NCBI RefSeq assembly: GCF_964656455.1
Contig: NC_135715.1
Span: forward strand, 158,688,437-158,752,436
Direction of reading: 5' to 3'
DNA length: 64,000 bases
Source: Halichoerus grypus
Taxonomy: Eukaryota > Chordata > Mammalia > Carnivora > Phocidae
Made by a program: the position numbers and the translations under genes. The notes under the pieces are model-generated. The model was not told where the DNA came from. It did not search any database and worked only from the letters and a program-made list of their open reading frames with translations. Of the stretch, positions 50,223-63,149 are shown one piece after another (the first letter of the stretch is position 1; every line of letters starts with the position of its first letter).

Positions 50223-50747
50223 AGCTGAAAGGAAGAGTTAAGATCGCTGAACTATGGCAAAAAATGCAAAACACACAGCGATGGGCAGAAGCAGCCAATC
50301 ACATCAATGGACACAGGAGAAGACTGTGGGGATTGTACTCACACCCTTGGCTTTGTGCTCCCCAGTTGTATTAGGGGCTTCACTTTCTGTTGCTGTTACT
50401 TGCTGGCACAAAATGTCAAAATGCTAGGAAAAAATCACATTTAAGTAAACACGACTTCTGCGTGATACTCTAATTACTAATAGCATCTGAGCTAATTCTT
50501 ACTTTAAAAATATAGGCTGCAGAGCGACAGATTGTCCTTGCTTTGGAAGCCCATGGAGTCCACAGTGTAAGGAGTGAAAATGACTTGACTATTTCTTTGG
50601 ATTTTGTACTTCAGGTTGAATTCACATGAGTTACTGAGGGTAAAGGAGAGCAAGCAGGAAAAAGCTGCTGAACACAGGAGAGAGAGGGAGAAGAGTTCCC
50701 ATAGACAGAGCTCTCTTAATTATAAGCAGACAGAGATTAGAAGAAAA

Positions 50748-52815
50748 CTTCCTCAATCAGATAAAAGACATCTACGAAAAACCTGCAGTTAACATTATAT
50801 TGACTGGTGAAAGACCCAAGCTTTCGCCTGATATCAAGAACAAGGCAGTGATTTCCAATCTCACTGCCTCAATTCAATATTCTACTATGGGTTCTAGCCA
50901 GTATAAGAAGATAGAAAGAAAGGGGTGCCTGGGTGGCTCAGTTGTTGGGCGTCTGCCTTCGGCTCAGGTCATGATCCCAGGGTCCTGGGATCGAGCCCCG
51001 CATCAGGCTCCCTGCTCGGTGGGAAGCCTGCTTCTCCCTCTCCCACTCCCCCCTGCTTGTGTTCCCTCTCTCGCTGTGTCTCTCTCTGTCAAATAAATAA
51101 ATAAAATATTTTAAAAAAAGAAGATAGAAAAAAAGAAGTTAAAGGCATGCAGATGAAAGAAGAAAAATCATTCTCATTCGCAGACAATATGATGCTTTGT
51201 GTAGAAAACCCTGGAGAATGTACAAAAATTATTACAACTAATAAACAAGACTAGCAAGGTCATGACATACAAGATTAGTATAAATGTATTTCTACATGCT
51301 ACCAACAAACAATATGAATGTGAAAATAAGGAAACAATTTCATTCACAATGGCATCAAACTTAGGAATAAGTTTAACAAAGTGTAAGGCCCGTATACTGA
51401 AAATACAAAACTTTGCTGAGGGACGTGAAAAAAAGTTTGAATAATTGGAGAGATGTTCCCCGTTAAGATGTCAATCCTTCCCAAATTGATGTATAGATTC
51501 AATACAATCCCTATAAAAATCCCAAGAAGTCTTTGTTTTTTCTTTTTTTAGGAACTGACAATCTGATACCATAATTTACTTGAAATGCAAAACTTGAGGT
51601 AACCAAAACAATTTTGAAAAAGAATGCAGTTGCAGGATATACACTACCTAATTTAAAAACTTAACTGTAAAGCCATAATATTCAAGATTGTGCACAATGA
51701 TAAAAATACAGATCAGTGGAATGAAATAAAAAGTCTAGAAATAAATGCTTACATTTATGATCTGTTGATTTTCAACAAAGGTGCCAAAACAGTGGCACGG
51801 CAAAAGGACAGTCGTTTGAATACATTGTGCAGAGACAATGGACTCTCTAGAAGCGAAACAAACACTTGCATCCTTACTTCAGACTACATGCGAGAGAATG
51901 AAAAGACAACTCCGTGACTGGAATAAAATATTTGCAAATCGCATATCTGACAGAGAAATTGTGCCCAGAACGTATAAAGAACTCTTTTTCTTAAGAAAAA
52001 AAGAAAACCAGTAAAAAAATGAGCAGTACATTCAGAGACACATCCTCAAAGAAGACAAAAAGATGGCAAATAAACACATGAAAGGCGGCTCATCATCATT
52101 AGTCATTAGGGCACTGCAAATTAAAACCACCCTGAGAAACCAGTACCTTCTGGAATGACTAATTTAACAAAACAGAGAGAGAACACAAATGATGGCACTG
52201 ATGTGGAAAAACTGGAATTCTCTTACACTACTGGTCGAAATACCACATGACACCACTTTGGAAAAGAGTCCGTCTCTTATAAGCAATCACTTACCACAGA
52301 ACCCAGGAATCCCACTTGTAGGCATTTACTCAAGAGGAATGAAAACTTATATTCTCACAAAGCCCATAGGTAAATGAGTTTAGCAGGTTTATTCCTACTC
52401 GCCAAACTGTAAAGAACCCATATGTCCCTCACCTGGTGAATGGATAAGCAAACTGCGGTACGTCTATGTAACGGAATACTACTCAGTCACCAAAAGGAAT
52501 GAACTACTGTTCTATGCGACAGCATGGCTGAGACTCAAAAGGCTGAGTCCTGCATTATTTCATCTGCGTGACACCCTGGGAAAGGCAAAACCGTAGGGAT
52601 GGAGAACACATCAGCGATTGTGAGAGGATATCGGTGAAGGAGGTTGTGACTACAGTGAAGCAGCACAGGGAATTTTTTGAGGGGAAAGAACTGGTCTGTA
52701 TCTCATTTGTGGTGGTGGTTACATGACTCTGCGTTTGTCAACACTCACTGAAGTATACACCAAAACAAGCCAACTGTGCTCTGTGTAAATTTAAAAATAA
52801 AGTTAAACAAACCTG
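50748..52815 (+). mobile_element. Old L1, ORF2 region to 3' end, broken
   Basis: Sense ORF2-type sequence from the reverse-transcriptase region (AACCTGCAGTTAACATTATA, ACAAGGCAGTGATTTCCAAT) through GATTTTCAACAAAGGTGCCA and CGGAATACTACTCAGTCACC to an A-rich end. Open frames are under 100 codons: many stops and frameshifts, so inactive. Split by the SINE at 50923. Confidence 0.85.
50923..51118 (+). mobile_element. SINEC inside old L1
   Basis: Forward copy. Target-site duplication AGAAGATAGAAAGAAAG / AGAAGATAGAAAAAAAG at 50906 and 51119. Confidence 0.95.
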
Positions 52816-53109
52816 GTAACATTCTTATTCCCCATCCATTATACATGACTTTTTGAAAGTTTTTAGAATTTTCTCTTTGTCCCAAACATTCTAGAATACT
52901 ACATTATTGTTCCCTGGTATGTATATTGTCTTTACTGTTCTATGCCTTACATAGGTCTTTTAACTCTATAAATGTATATCTCTCCATTCTAGGAAATTTT
53001 CTTGAAATATTTCTTTGAAATATTCTCCCCAATGTTTTTCATGTTCTCTCTTTGTCCTTCTATTAGCCAGGTGTTAGCACTCCTGGTTTGATTTTTTCTT
53101 TCTTCTTGT

Positions 53110-54272
53110 TTTTCTAAATCATCGCACACCATGAAATTCACCCATTTAAAGTGTACAATTCAAATAGTTTTTAGCATATTCACAGAATTGTGCAACCATC
53201 ACCATAAACTAAGTTTAGAACATTTTCACCACCCCAAAAAGAAACCACAAAATAGTTAATAGCCACTCCCCACCCGTATTGATTATATAATTATCTTTTC
53301 TTTTCTCTTATTTTGCATCTCTTTGTGTACTACTTTCTGTAGATTTTCTCAGAATGTACTCACTCTATTCCTTCTACTGACTTTTAAAATAAGGTTGGCT
53401 GGTGTATTTTTAAAGGAGCTATACATGCAGTTGTAAAGAAATAACAGAGAAGTGTTATATACCCTCCATCCAGTTTCCCCCAATGATAACATCTTGCATA
53501 ACTGTAGAATAATATCACAAACAGGAAACTTACATTGGTATCACCCATCAGTTTGCATGAACTCATTTTTTAAAGATTATTTATTTATTTATTTGAGAGA
53601 GAGACAACAGAGTGAGAGAGAGAGAGAGAGCACTAGCGGGACAGGGAAGGGAAGAGGGAGAGAGAGAGAAGCAGGCCCCCCTCCTGAGCAGGGAGCCTGA
53701 CTCAGGGCTCAATCCCAGGACCCTGGAATGATGACTGGAGCTGAAGACAGACACTTCACCGACTGAGTCACCCAGGTGCCCCTGCTTGCATTCATTTTTG
53801 TGTATATTTAGTCCTATGTAAGTTTAATCACATGTGTAGATTCAGGTGACGACATCACCTCAAGAAACAGAAGAGTTCCATCACACAGATCTCTCAAGCT
53901 ACCCTTTTATAGCCACAGCCACCTTTCTCCCCCACCCTCCTTGAATTTTGGCACCCACTTATCTGTTCTATTTCTCTATAATTTTGTCATTTCGAGAATA
54001 TTAAAGAAATGAAACCATGTAACCTTTTGGGATTGGCTTTTCTCACTAAGCATAATTCCCTCGAGATCCATCCAAGTTGTTGCCATGTGTCAATAGTTTG
54101 CTCCATGGTACAGATTTACCACTATTTTTTTCACTCCTCACCTGTTGAAGAACATTTGCGTTATCTCCAGTTTTTGGAATATTTGTACATGGGTTTCTGT
54201 GTGAATGGGTTTCATTTTCCTGGGATAAATGCCTAACAGTGCAATTGCTGGCTCATATGATTGTTACCCCCA
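53110..54272 (-). mobile_element. Old L1 fragment, antisense, split by SINEC
   Basis: AAATTCACCCATTTAAAGTG, TTGTGCAACCATCACCATAA, and after the SINE TCACTAAGCATAATTCCCTC, GATCCATCCAAGTTGTTGCC and AGTGCAATTGCTGGCTCATA: typical antisense 3' L1 text. Inactive. Confidence 0.75.
53567..53782 (-). mobile_element. SINEC inside old L1
   Basis: Reversed copy with an expanded GA-rich region. Degenerate target-site duplication around GTTTGCATGAACTCATTTTT and GCTTGCATTCATTTTT. Confidence 0.9.
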
Positions 54273-54284
54273 AACAGTAATGGT

Positions 54285-54475
54285 AACTTCCTAAACAACC
54301 AAGGGCAAATCACCTGATCTCCCTGTGCCTTAACTTCCTCATCTGTAACAGGGGATATTACACCTTACCTAACCCTCTTCCTGGAGTTGCTATGACATGG
54401 GTTAATATGTATAAGGCACTGAGAACAATGTCTAGCACACAGTAAATGTTACTTAAATGTAAGTTATTATTATAA
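54285..54475 (+). repeat. MIR
   Basis: CAAGGGCAAATCACCTGATC, TTAACTTCCTCATCTGTAAC, then ATAAGGCACTGAGAACAATG and CTAGCACACAGTAAATGTTA: sense MIR in order. Confidence 0.8.
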
Positions 54476-56880
54476 ACACTTCACTATTAAAATGATAAAT
54501 GTATTGATGTGTCGTCTAAGATCATTTTGCATTATATTAGTGTTGTATAGTCTGCACTAGCCCAGGGGATCAATTTTTCCCTTCCCTCCACTGCTACTCC
54601 TCTCGACTGAGGTGCTTCAAGAAGTGCATTAAATCTTTTAAGCTGCTAGAATCCAATTCAGTAAGAAACTGCTTCTGCCCAGGAAGCCTCAGTTACTGCC
54701 ACCCCCCCAGCCCGCAGGGATGAGCAGGAGAATCGTGGGTTTGCAGGGAGGAAGGGGGGTTGTAAGAAGACCCAGCAATTAGAATTTCTCCCTGACCGAC
54801 CCCCAGTGGGCTCTCAGGCAGAGAAGAAGCATAAAATGTCTACCGCTTTTGGTCTTTGTTCCTCCTTAGCACCATTTCTAAACTTTAAACTTAATGGAAG
54901 TTAAACTCCAAACTGAATTGGCCTTCTAGACTTCAAGTTTGTAGCACGGGTTCATTATAGGCTTGAAAGGGATACGGGCGTGCTGCTGAGAGCCCGACTC
55001 CTGGAGAGCAGTTTTACACACAGGGAGTCTGACCCGGGGTCTTCCTATAATAACTACTCTACACGAAATGCACCTAGTTATCTGTAATGTAAGAATAATC
55101 CCGTGATTTAACTGCTGATAATACTTGTTTTGTGGATGAGAGCCATGTTACAACTGTGTTTGAAAAGAATTTTAAACTAACCCTACTGTGGGCAGGGCCC
55201 TTGGTGGGCGCTTGAGTGCTAGTTTGAAGGGAAAAAATGTGTGTAAGAAGCATGTGATGTTTTTGCAGTGGTTTGAGGGCTGGGTTTGGTAATTATACTC
55301 TCGAATGCGAAAATCCAATGTGGCATAATGAAAAACACACCTCTGTTCTGCTTCCAAAACTAATTCCAAATACAGGGACAGTCTCTGCCCAAGCTGATTG
55401 TGTTCCATAAAGTGTGAATTTGCTCCGCTTCTGTGTCTATGAGAGCACCAGGACAAAAATCAGAGACCAAAAAAATGTGTGCCCCCTCCTTCCTTTTGTT
55501 CCTGTCTTTTCCTCTGAGCTACCCTCATCATTCTTATTGCTCAGTCTACGTATGTGAAAACGCACACAAAGCCAGTCTTAATAGAAGGAAGAGAACAGTA
55601 GTCATGTGGGTAGTAAATCAACTATGTAGTTCATATTACTATTACAATAAAATATTGTTCATTAAGTACCCTGCAGAGTTATAAAAAGGATAGTTTGTAT
55701 TGGGTAGGAATAAAAAGCCAGCAAAGAATTTCACAGAGCTCAATGTGAAAGTCCTTTTTTGCTACAAAATTCCTATCCAAGCCCTCCCAGCAAACATTTC
55801 ACTACAGGAATTCAAAGGAACCAAAATTTGCCTCATGGATCTTGAACCACATGTTATGGCCATTCATAACATCTGTCTTCCTTTATCTCACAGAATTTGC
55901 TAATCAAGAAAGGAGACATTTTTAGTCCTTTTTATATGAGAATCAATGGGTGTAAAAATATCAAGTCCTTCCCTTAGCTGCCTACACAGAGGGCTTGTAT
56001 TGTTCACTGTTTATATGTTGTTGAGGGTCTTGTCAACTAAGTTATGGGGCATTATTGTCTTTAAGGCTACTCAGTAGAGAGATTCCTCTCAGAACTCAGC
56101 ATCAGGAATGATCGTCATTTTCCTGAGCAACTTTCATGAAAAGGTTTCACTCTTTTTGCTCTTGATGCTAGGAAGCTGAGTCGAATTCCTGAGCTTATTT
56201 CACAATTTATACTAAACTCTTAGATGTGTATTTTGTGTAATAATGTTATCCCCAGTTTTAGCTTGTTGGCCTACTCTAATTTTCCCCTTTCCACAATTTC
56301 TTCGCTTACTTTTTTCATCCTGCACTATGTTTTTGCATGTAATCAATTTCAAATCCCTTTTTGGAAAAAGGCATGATTTAAATTGCTAAATACAGTGCCT
56401 AGAAAAAGAAGTGACTGTATTTCTTTAGCAGTTATGCTGACCAGAGAACAACTATTGCTTTCTTCGTCATGTGACACATTTCAGAAGATATCAGCGTGGT
56501 GGTCTGAAATTCTCACCACTGCCAGCTGGTAAACATGGCTGCTAGGCCACCACATCCGCTTTCTTGACACTGCAGGACAGAGGCCCCGTGACCTAAGTCA
56601 CAATAGTTGGAACCCATCCTGGCTTCAGTGCCTAACAAAGACTTTATCATGTGGTATAGGTGAGCGGAGGGTAGATACAGTCAACCCAACACCGTGGATA
56701 TATTTTGGTTCATCTTAAGCATTCCCAGCAGGTTCAGATAATGATTATAAATTACCTCCATCATCCCGAAACGCTGACTTTTACTCTTAGTATTACCAGC
56801 TTGGTAATTTATTTGTAGCATTATCAGCTGGTAGTTAACCAGCTTGTTAATATTTAGGTGTTTAGGAGATGTCGAGTACA
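54476..56880. other. Intergenic DNA without recognised features
   Basis: About 2.4 kb in which I recognise no transposon, exon or RNA gene; the least repetitive stretch of the right half. Confidence 0.4.
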
Positions 56881-56883
56881 CTA

Positions 56884-57075
56884 CTAAGTGTATATCACTT
56901 CATTTAACCCTCAAACAACCCTATGAAGTAGACACTACTATTTTGCCTTTCTGAGGATGAAGAGATGTGAGACAAGGAAGAGTTTAAGAACTTTCCCATG
57001 ATCATGTAGTGGATTAGCAGACCTGGTATCTGAACACAGCTATCTGACCTAATTGTCCATTCTCTTATGCCTCTG
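56884..57075 (-). repeat. MIR
   Basis: TCATTTAACCCTCAAACAAC, CCTATGAAGTAGACACTACT, GAGGATGAAGAGATGTGAG..., TAGTGGATTAGCAGACCTGG: antisense MIR. Confidence 0.75.
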
Positions 57076-57599
57076 CTGGGGGCTGCGCCCTTCACACTGA
57101 ATACAAGTGACATACTGGGTGTCGAGAGACGGAATATGGTCTTTCGTGTGGCAGAAATGAGGCATGATGAAGACAACACAGACAGATTCACGTCCACGAA
57201 CAATTTATATCTCATGGAGATGAGGGGTCAGACAGCAGTGCCAGGCAATTCCTACCAGTGCAGAGCTGAAGCTGCTGCAGTAAGGATGTGAGTTAAAACT
57301 AGGGGCACTTAGGCTATTTTGAGAAGGCCTCCATAGGAAGACTCCTTTAGTGGGGCATGAAAAGTCACTCTGATCTGTGGTGTCACTTGCCCAGCCGTTA
57401 ATGGTTCACATTCTGAACTAGTTATTGCTGTATATAAGAAAGTTACAAATTTTTAGCATAATAATTTCATGAACAGATACACCGATTAAAGGTTATCTAC
57501 GTTCTAATAGTTTTTCAGTTGATTCTTTTGGATTTTCAGGCACACAATCTTAATGTCTGCAAAGAATGATAATTTCATCTTCTTATTTTTATTTCCTTC

Positions 57600-57785
57600 C
57601 TGTATTGGTTAGAATGTATGCAGTAACACTGAATAACAGAAGTTACTATGGATATTTTTCTTATGTTTCTGACTTTAAGGGATTTTTTAGTGTTTTACAC
57701 TAAGTATGAGGCTGGGTATTGGTAATCTGCAATGTTTAGAAAGTATCCTCTTCCAGTTTGCTGATAAATTTATCACAATTCACGA
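57600..57785 (-). mobile_element. Old L1 fragment, antisense
   Basis: GTATGAGGCTGGGTATTGG and TATCCTCTTCCAGTTTGCTGA match antisense L1 ORF2 wording. Possibly continuous with the antisense L1 at 60475. Confidence 0.5.
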
Positions 57786-57946
57786 AGACCTATAAGAAGG
57801 AAAAGACAAAATTGTATGCAAGGTATGTGAAAGAAGACTTTAAATAGGAATACAAACCATGTTTCTAGATAGGAAGATAATTTTGTGAAAAAGTTGTTTT
57901 TCCAAATAATAAATTTAACGCAATGCTAATTAACATCTCAATTAAA

Positions 57947-58538
57947 AACAACAAGGAAGGAGGGCAACCTATGGAATGGGAGAAAATAGTTATAAATCAC
58001 AAACTTGATAAGAGGTTAATACCCAAAATATATAAGGACCTCTTACAACTCAATAGCAAAGAAACAAATAATCTGCTTAAAAAATGGGCAAAGGAACTGA
58101 ATAGACATTTTTCCAAAGAAGACACACAAATGGCCAACAGGTACATGACAAAGTACACAGCATCAACAATCATGAGGGAAATGCAGATCAAAACCACAAA
58201 GGAATATCACCTCACACTTGTTAAAATGTCTCTCTTAAAAAAAGACAAGGGCTAAAAATGCTGGCAAGGATGTGGAGAAAAGGGAATGCTTGTACCTTGT
58301 CGTTGGAAATGTAAACTTGTACAACCACTATGAAAATCAGTATGGAGATTCCTCAAGAAATTACAAATAGAACTAGCACATGATCCAGAAATCCTACTTC
58401 TGGGTATATTTTCAAAAGAAATAAAATCACTATTTCAAAGAGATATCTGTATTCCCATGTTTATTGCAGCATTATTCACAATAGCCAAGATATGGAAATA
58501 ACCTAAGTGTCTATCGATGGATGAATGGATAAAATGTG

Positions 58539-58582
<44 letters not shown>

Positions 58583-59130
58583 TAGAGTATTATTCAACCA
58601 TAAAAAAGAAAGAAATCTTGCCACTTATAACAACATGGATGAAATTGGAGGGCATTATGTGAAGTGAGTAAGTCAGAGAAAGATAAATACTGTATGGAAT
58701 CACTTATATGTGGAATCATAAAAAAATAAATAAAAGTCAAACTCAGAAACACAGAGTAGAATGGTGGTTGCCAGAGGCTGGGGGGTGGGCAAGGAAATAG
58801 GGAGAGGTTGGTCGAATGGTGTAAACTTTTAGTTATAAGATGAATAAATCTAAGGATCTGATGAATAGCAAGATGACTATAGGTAATAAGACTGTATTGT
58901 ATATTTGGAATTTGCTAAGAGAGTAGATCTTAAGCATTCTCACCAAAAAAAAAAAAAAAAAAGTCACCATGTAAGGTGATGGATGTGTTAATTAACTTGA
59001 TTGGAAGAATCATTTCACAAAAATGTATACATACCTCAAATCATATGTATGTATATATCATGTTGTACACTTTGAATATATTATAATTTTAATTGTCAAT
59101 TATACCTCAATAAAGCTGGAAAAATTGATT
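57947..59130 (+). mobile_element. L1 3' end with ORF2 C-terminal remnant
   Basis: Sense L1 ORF2 3' part (GGGCAACCTATGGAATGGGA, ACATTTTTCCAAAGAAGACA, TGGCCAACAGGTACATGACA) with an open stretch to 58255 (110 codons), then stops. The 3' UTR-like part follows (CAGAGTAGAATGGTGGTTGC, TTAATTAACTTGATTGGAAG) and ends CCTCAATAAAGCTGGAAAAA. Truncated at the 5' end and inactive. Confidence 0.85.
58541..58580. repeat. (CA)n microsatellite in L1
   Basis: About 20 CA units within the L1 3' region. Confidence 0.95.
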
Positions 59131-59330
59131 AATTAACCATGGATGAGCCTCAAAACAATTTTTTAAAAAACTACAAGCAAGGGGACGATCAGGGTAAAAA
59201 TGATTCTCAAGTTTATCTGAAACAAGATTGACCAAGAAAACATTTTAAGAAGAAGAATGAGAAAGATTATTGACTTATTATTTACCTTATCAGATATTAA
59301 AACCCATGACTAAGGTAATAAAAGAAGGGG

Positions 59331-60090
59331 TGCATAGATGTGCAAAGGGAGGTAAAGAATATGAGGTCCCTATGCCTGAATTCCTGGGGAGCTGCATCAT
59401 TGAGATAAGAGATGGGCTACTTGCTTAAGAGGCTGCCATCAGTGGGAAGGATCACTGGGCAGGAGCACCTGCTTCTAGAAGAGTAGCAGTAAGTGACTGT
59501 GTTCTGGTGACTAAGATGAGACAGAGGAAAAAGTCAACTTATACTTGTAGTTTTGGGGTGGTAAGTTTTAAATTCTTGGATAAAACTTTGGTAGAGGGCA
59601 AGATGGCTAGTTAAAAAGAATTTTCAGCAATTTTTACCGCATGCAGAGGCATACGATGCCTTTGTCAGCATCCCCCCAATCCACCATGCCCCTCGGTGTT
59701 CTGGAGGAGACTATTTGTTGGATTTTTGTATGCTGTTAATGATAATGTGCTGAAATTAACTATAAGGTAAAATGGAAGGTCCATCAATACTTAGGTTACA
59801 TAAAGATGTAGTGACCAATAAAGTTGGCATTTATTATAAGTGAGGGGAAAATGGCTTATTTATCAGGGGTGTTGGGACAGCCAGTCCATTCTTAGAGATA
59901 CAAATGTATGTGCCCTAATAATTTTTGAACTCTACCATTTATTGATAGTCATTTAAAATATAATGAAGCATCCTCAAATAGGCACAACCAAATGAAGCTT
60001 TGACTTCTGTTTTGCATTCTCATTACATGCTATATATTTCCTCATAGCATATTGTGTAATTTCTGATTGTATATTATTTATATAATGATG
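59331..60090. other. Intergenic DNA without recognised features
   Basis: No gene or transposon that I can name. Confidence 0.35.
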
Positions 60091-60094
60091 TTAC

Positions 60095-60400
60095 TTTTTA
60101 ATAGATTTTATTTTTTTAGGGTAGTTTTAGGTTCACAGCAAAACTGAGCAGAGAGGACAGTTATTACCTACATACCCTCTGCCCCCACATATGCATACTC
60201 TACCCCACTATCCCCACCAGATGGGAAATTTGTTACAATTGATGAACCTACATTGACGCATCCTTATCACTCGAAGTCCATAGTTAACATTAGGTTCACT
60301 GTGGTGATGCGCATTCTATGAGTTTGGACAAATTTGTAATGACATGTATCAACTGTTGTGGTACGATACCGCATAGTTTCCTCTGTGCTTCTCTGCGCTC
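60095..60400 (-). mobile_element. Old L1-derived fragment, antisense
   Basis: TTTAGGTTCACAGCAAAACT, CCCACTATCCCCACCAGATG and ACATTGACGCATCCTTATCA resemble the antisense 3' region of old L1 copies. Confidence 0.55.
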
Positions 60401-60474
60401 TGCCTATTCCCATAATAATTTTTGAGGTTATAAATTTGTGTTTTGCTCACTGCCCCCATCACAGTACTTCATCA

Positions 60475-60765
60475 AAAGGAGGATATGAGTTGAGCCTGGA
60501 TATTTTCATCCATTTGTAATTTTTTGAGAGTTTTTATTAAGAAGAGGCATTGAATTTTATTCAATGAGTTTTCTGAATCTGTTGAAATTATAATATGTTT
60601 TTTTCTTTTATTCTGCTAATGTGGTGAAATCTATTGAATGGTTTTTGAATGCTAAGCCAGCCTTGCATTCTTGAGATAAAACCCAGTTGATCATGATATA
60701 TTATCCTTTTTATATTTTGCTTTGATTCACATGGTTAATATTTTGTTAAGGGTGAAGTGGTGAGT
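60475..60765 (-). mobile_element. Old L1 ORF2 fragment, antisense
   Basis: GAGAGTTTTTATTAAGAAGA, TTGAATGCTAAGCCAGCCTT, CAGTTGATCATGATATATTA and GGTTAATATTTTGTTAAGGG are the standard antisense ORF2 reading. Confidence 0.8.
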
Positions 60766-61480
60766 TTTTAATTGTTGTTTGTTTCTTTACTTCTACTGTG
60801 CCAAAGAAAAAACACAAGTGACAGGAGGACTCATTTCCCTCAGCAGCTGAAATCACCTTTCACAATCTCTACAAAATAAAATATCACCAAAATAAGGCAA
60901 AGCAAACAAAGAAACAAGCAAAATCCCAAACATCAAGAGAGCAAATCTAAGATACAGCATCAGCAAAATATATAATAAAAGTAAAATATTATGTGTGTTT
61001 AAAACCATAGATGTTAAAGCCTTGAGTATTAAAAAACTGACATTTATTGAAATATCAATCATAATTGTTACAGGTAGGTTAAAGGCAAAAGAGGGGGGTT
61101 ATAGTACACTACACTTCAAGTGTGAAAACTGTAAATTAGATATCAGTCGGTTAAATAAACCGTATGTTTTTGGAGTCTTTCTTGGAAATACTCTAACATC
61201 AAAAATGTGTTTTGCAAATATGGCCCCCTTTGGTTTGGTTGGTTACCTTCTTCCCTGGATGCCTTGATAGGATTAACATTCCTCTTAACCCCACTCTCCC
61301 TTTCCCACACTTCCCTACCTCCTTAACATATAATTGGATTTTTCTGATTTTTTGCTCTTCTTAAGCATTACCTCTAAAGCCAAAACCATAAAAAGACAGC
61401 TATAAGGCCAAAAGCAGACCAAACTAAACAGCAAACAAACAAAAAACCAAAACCAACTCCCCTATCACCACCAGCAATGT
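60766..61480. other. Intergenic AT-rich DNA
   Basis: Nothing recognised apart from A-rich tracts near 61430. Confidence 0.35.
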
Positions 61481-61588
61481 CATAATAAACAAAATGAAAG
61501 ACAAATAATAAAATGAGGGAAATGTCTGCAATATATGACCACAGGTCGATTTTAATATAGGAATACTTCTTAAGAATTAAAAAAAATT

Positions 61589-61789
61589 GGGGCGCCTGGG
61601 TGGCTCAGTTGGTTGAGCACCCGACTCTTGATTTCAGCTTAGGTCCTGATCTCACGGTCGTGGGACCAAGCCTTGTGTCTGGCTCTGCACTCAGCGGGGT
61701 GTCTGCTTGAGATTCTCTCTCTCCCTCTGCCTCTCCCCTACCCCGCCATTCGTGTGCTCTCTCTTTCAAATAAATATATCTTAAAAAAA
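61589..61789 (+). mobile_element. SINEC, older subfamily
   Basis: Forward copy with the GGTTGAGCACCCGACTCTTG type head and TCAAATAAATATATCTT tail; A-rich target-site duplication at 61572 and 61790. Confidence 0.92.
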
Positions 61790-61922
61790 AAGAATAAAAA
61801 AAAAATCCCAGAGGAAAAGTGAATTAAGGACAAGAGCAAGGAGTTGACTAAGAAGAAATACAAATGAATAGAAAAAGTATGAAAAAATTGTTTAATCTTA
61901 CTAGTTATTTAGAAATGCAAAT

Positions 61923-62241
61923 ATTCCACATATGGAATAGCATGGAGGACCATAAGGGAAGGGACTGAAAACTGAATGGGAAGAAATCAGAGAGGGAGAC
62001 AAACCATGAAAGACTCTGGACTCTGGGAACCAAACTGAGGGTTACAGAAGGGAGGGGGTGGGGGATGGGGTAACTGGGTAATGGGTATTAAGGAGGGCAC
62101 GTGTGGTGATGAGCACTGGGTGTTATACGCAACTAATGAATCATTGAACACTACATCAAAAACTAATGATGGACTATATGCTGGCTAATTGAACATAATA
62201 ATAAAAAAAACCCAAAAAAACAAAAAAATAAATAAAAGTAA
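61923..62241 (+). mobile_element. Young carnivore L1, 3' UTR end only
   Basis: GAAAGACTCTGGACTCTGGG, GGTATTAAGGAGGGCACGTG, TGATGAGCACTGGGTGTTAT, CATCAAAAACTAATGATGGA and an A-rich tail: the 3' end of the carnivore L1. Target-site duplication AAATGCAAAT at 61913 and 62242. 5'-truncated to about 320 bp. Confidence 0.9.
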
Positions 62242-62928
62242 AAATGCAAATGAAGGCTGTATCAAGAGTGTTTTACTTATCAGATTGGGAAAAAAAAGAA
62301 AAAGAGTTATAAAACTTGATAGGAATGTGGCTGAATTTTCCTGAAAAAAAAATTGATGATGAAGATGAGAAGTCTGCAAAAGGTGTGTAATCAGCCCTCC
62401 CACAGATCCGTGAAGAAACCCGCATAGTTTGTGGCAGAAAGGAGTGGGAGGCACCCTAGATGTCCATTACCCAGGCAATGAGTAAGTAAACACGTGCACA
62501 CATACAGAGAAATGCCGGGCAGGAATGATAATAAACTAGTTGTATTTTCATAGTACATGGGTATATCTCAAAATCACATTAAGTCTAATATGTAAGAAGC
62601 AAAATGAGATCTTTAGCACAGTGTCATTTATACATATTAAAAGCACATAAACATAGCACCACCATGAATTTCTCAAGGATATATATATTTCTACATAGAA
62701 AAATGGACAATGAATTGAAAGGATAGATATTAAATACATTAGGATGGGTATGTGGGAGGGAAAACAACAAGGAATGAGGAGAATAAAAATAACATGAAAC
62801 AAAATATGAGAGCAGTCTTGACTGGACTACTGAGCCATGAAGTGAAGGATAGGAGAAACTCAACTTTGGGCAGATAAGGGGCATCTCTATGGAATCAGCA
62901 GTTCTACTTCTGCTAGAATCTACTCTAA

Positions 62929-63107
62929 GAGCCTGGGTGGCTCAGTCAGTTGAGTGAACAACTCTTGGTTTCAGCTCAGGTTATGATCTCAGGGTCCTGG
63001 GATCCAGCCCTGTGTGGGGCTCCACACTCAACGGGGAGTCTGCTAGGGATTCTCTTCCTCTCCCTCTGCTCCCACCCCCAAAATAAATAAATAAATCTTT
63101 GGAAAAA
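62929..63107 (+). mobile_element. SINEC, older subfamily
   Basis: GCCTGGGTGGCTCAGTCAGT then TTGAGTGAACAACTCTTGG; tail AAATAAATAAATAAATCTTT. Slightly 5'-shortened; target-site duplication unclear. Confidence 0.88.
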
Positions 63108-63149
63108 AAATCTCCGAAGTACAACATTTCACAATAAAAAAAAATCATA

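Larger units (their letters stand above)
57790..59330 (+). mobile_element. Older L1 ORF2 remnant split by a younger L1
   Basis: ORF2-type sequence at 57790-57946 (ending near ACGCAATGCTAATTAACATC) appears to resume at about 59160 (AAAAATGATTCTCAAGTTTA, then AAACCCATGACTAAGGTAAT). The intervening piece is the L1 at 57947-59130. Confidence 0.45.
61481..62830 (+). mobile_element. Old L1 hosting a SINEC and a young L1 3' end
   Basis: Eroded sense L1 at 61481-61588, 61807-61922 and 62242-62830 (GGAAATGTCTGCAATATATG; AGAAGAAATACAAATGAATA; TATCAGATTGGGAAAAAAAA; TGTCATTTATACATATTAAA). The pieces are in order once the two inserts are taken out. Confidence 0.65.

Noticed and set aside
57923..58255. 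110-codon frame as a gene
   Set aside because: L1 ORF2 C-terminal remnant; both ends are lost and downstream L1 sequence is full of stops.
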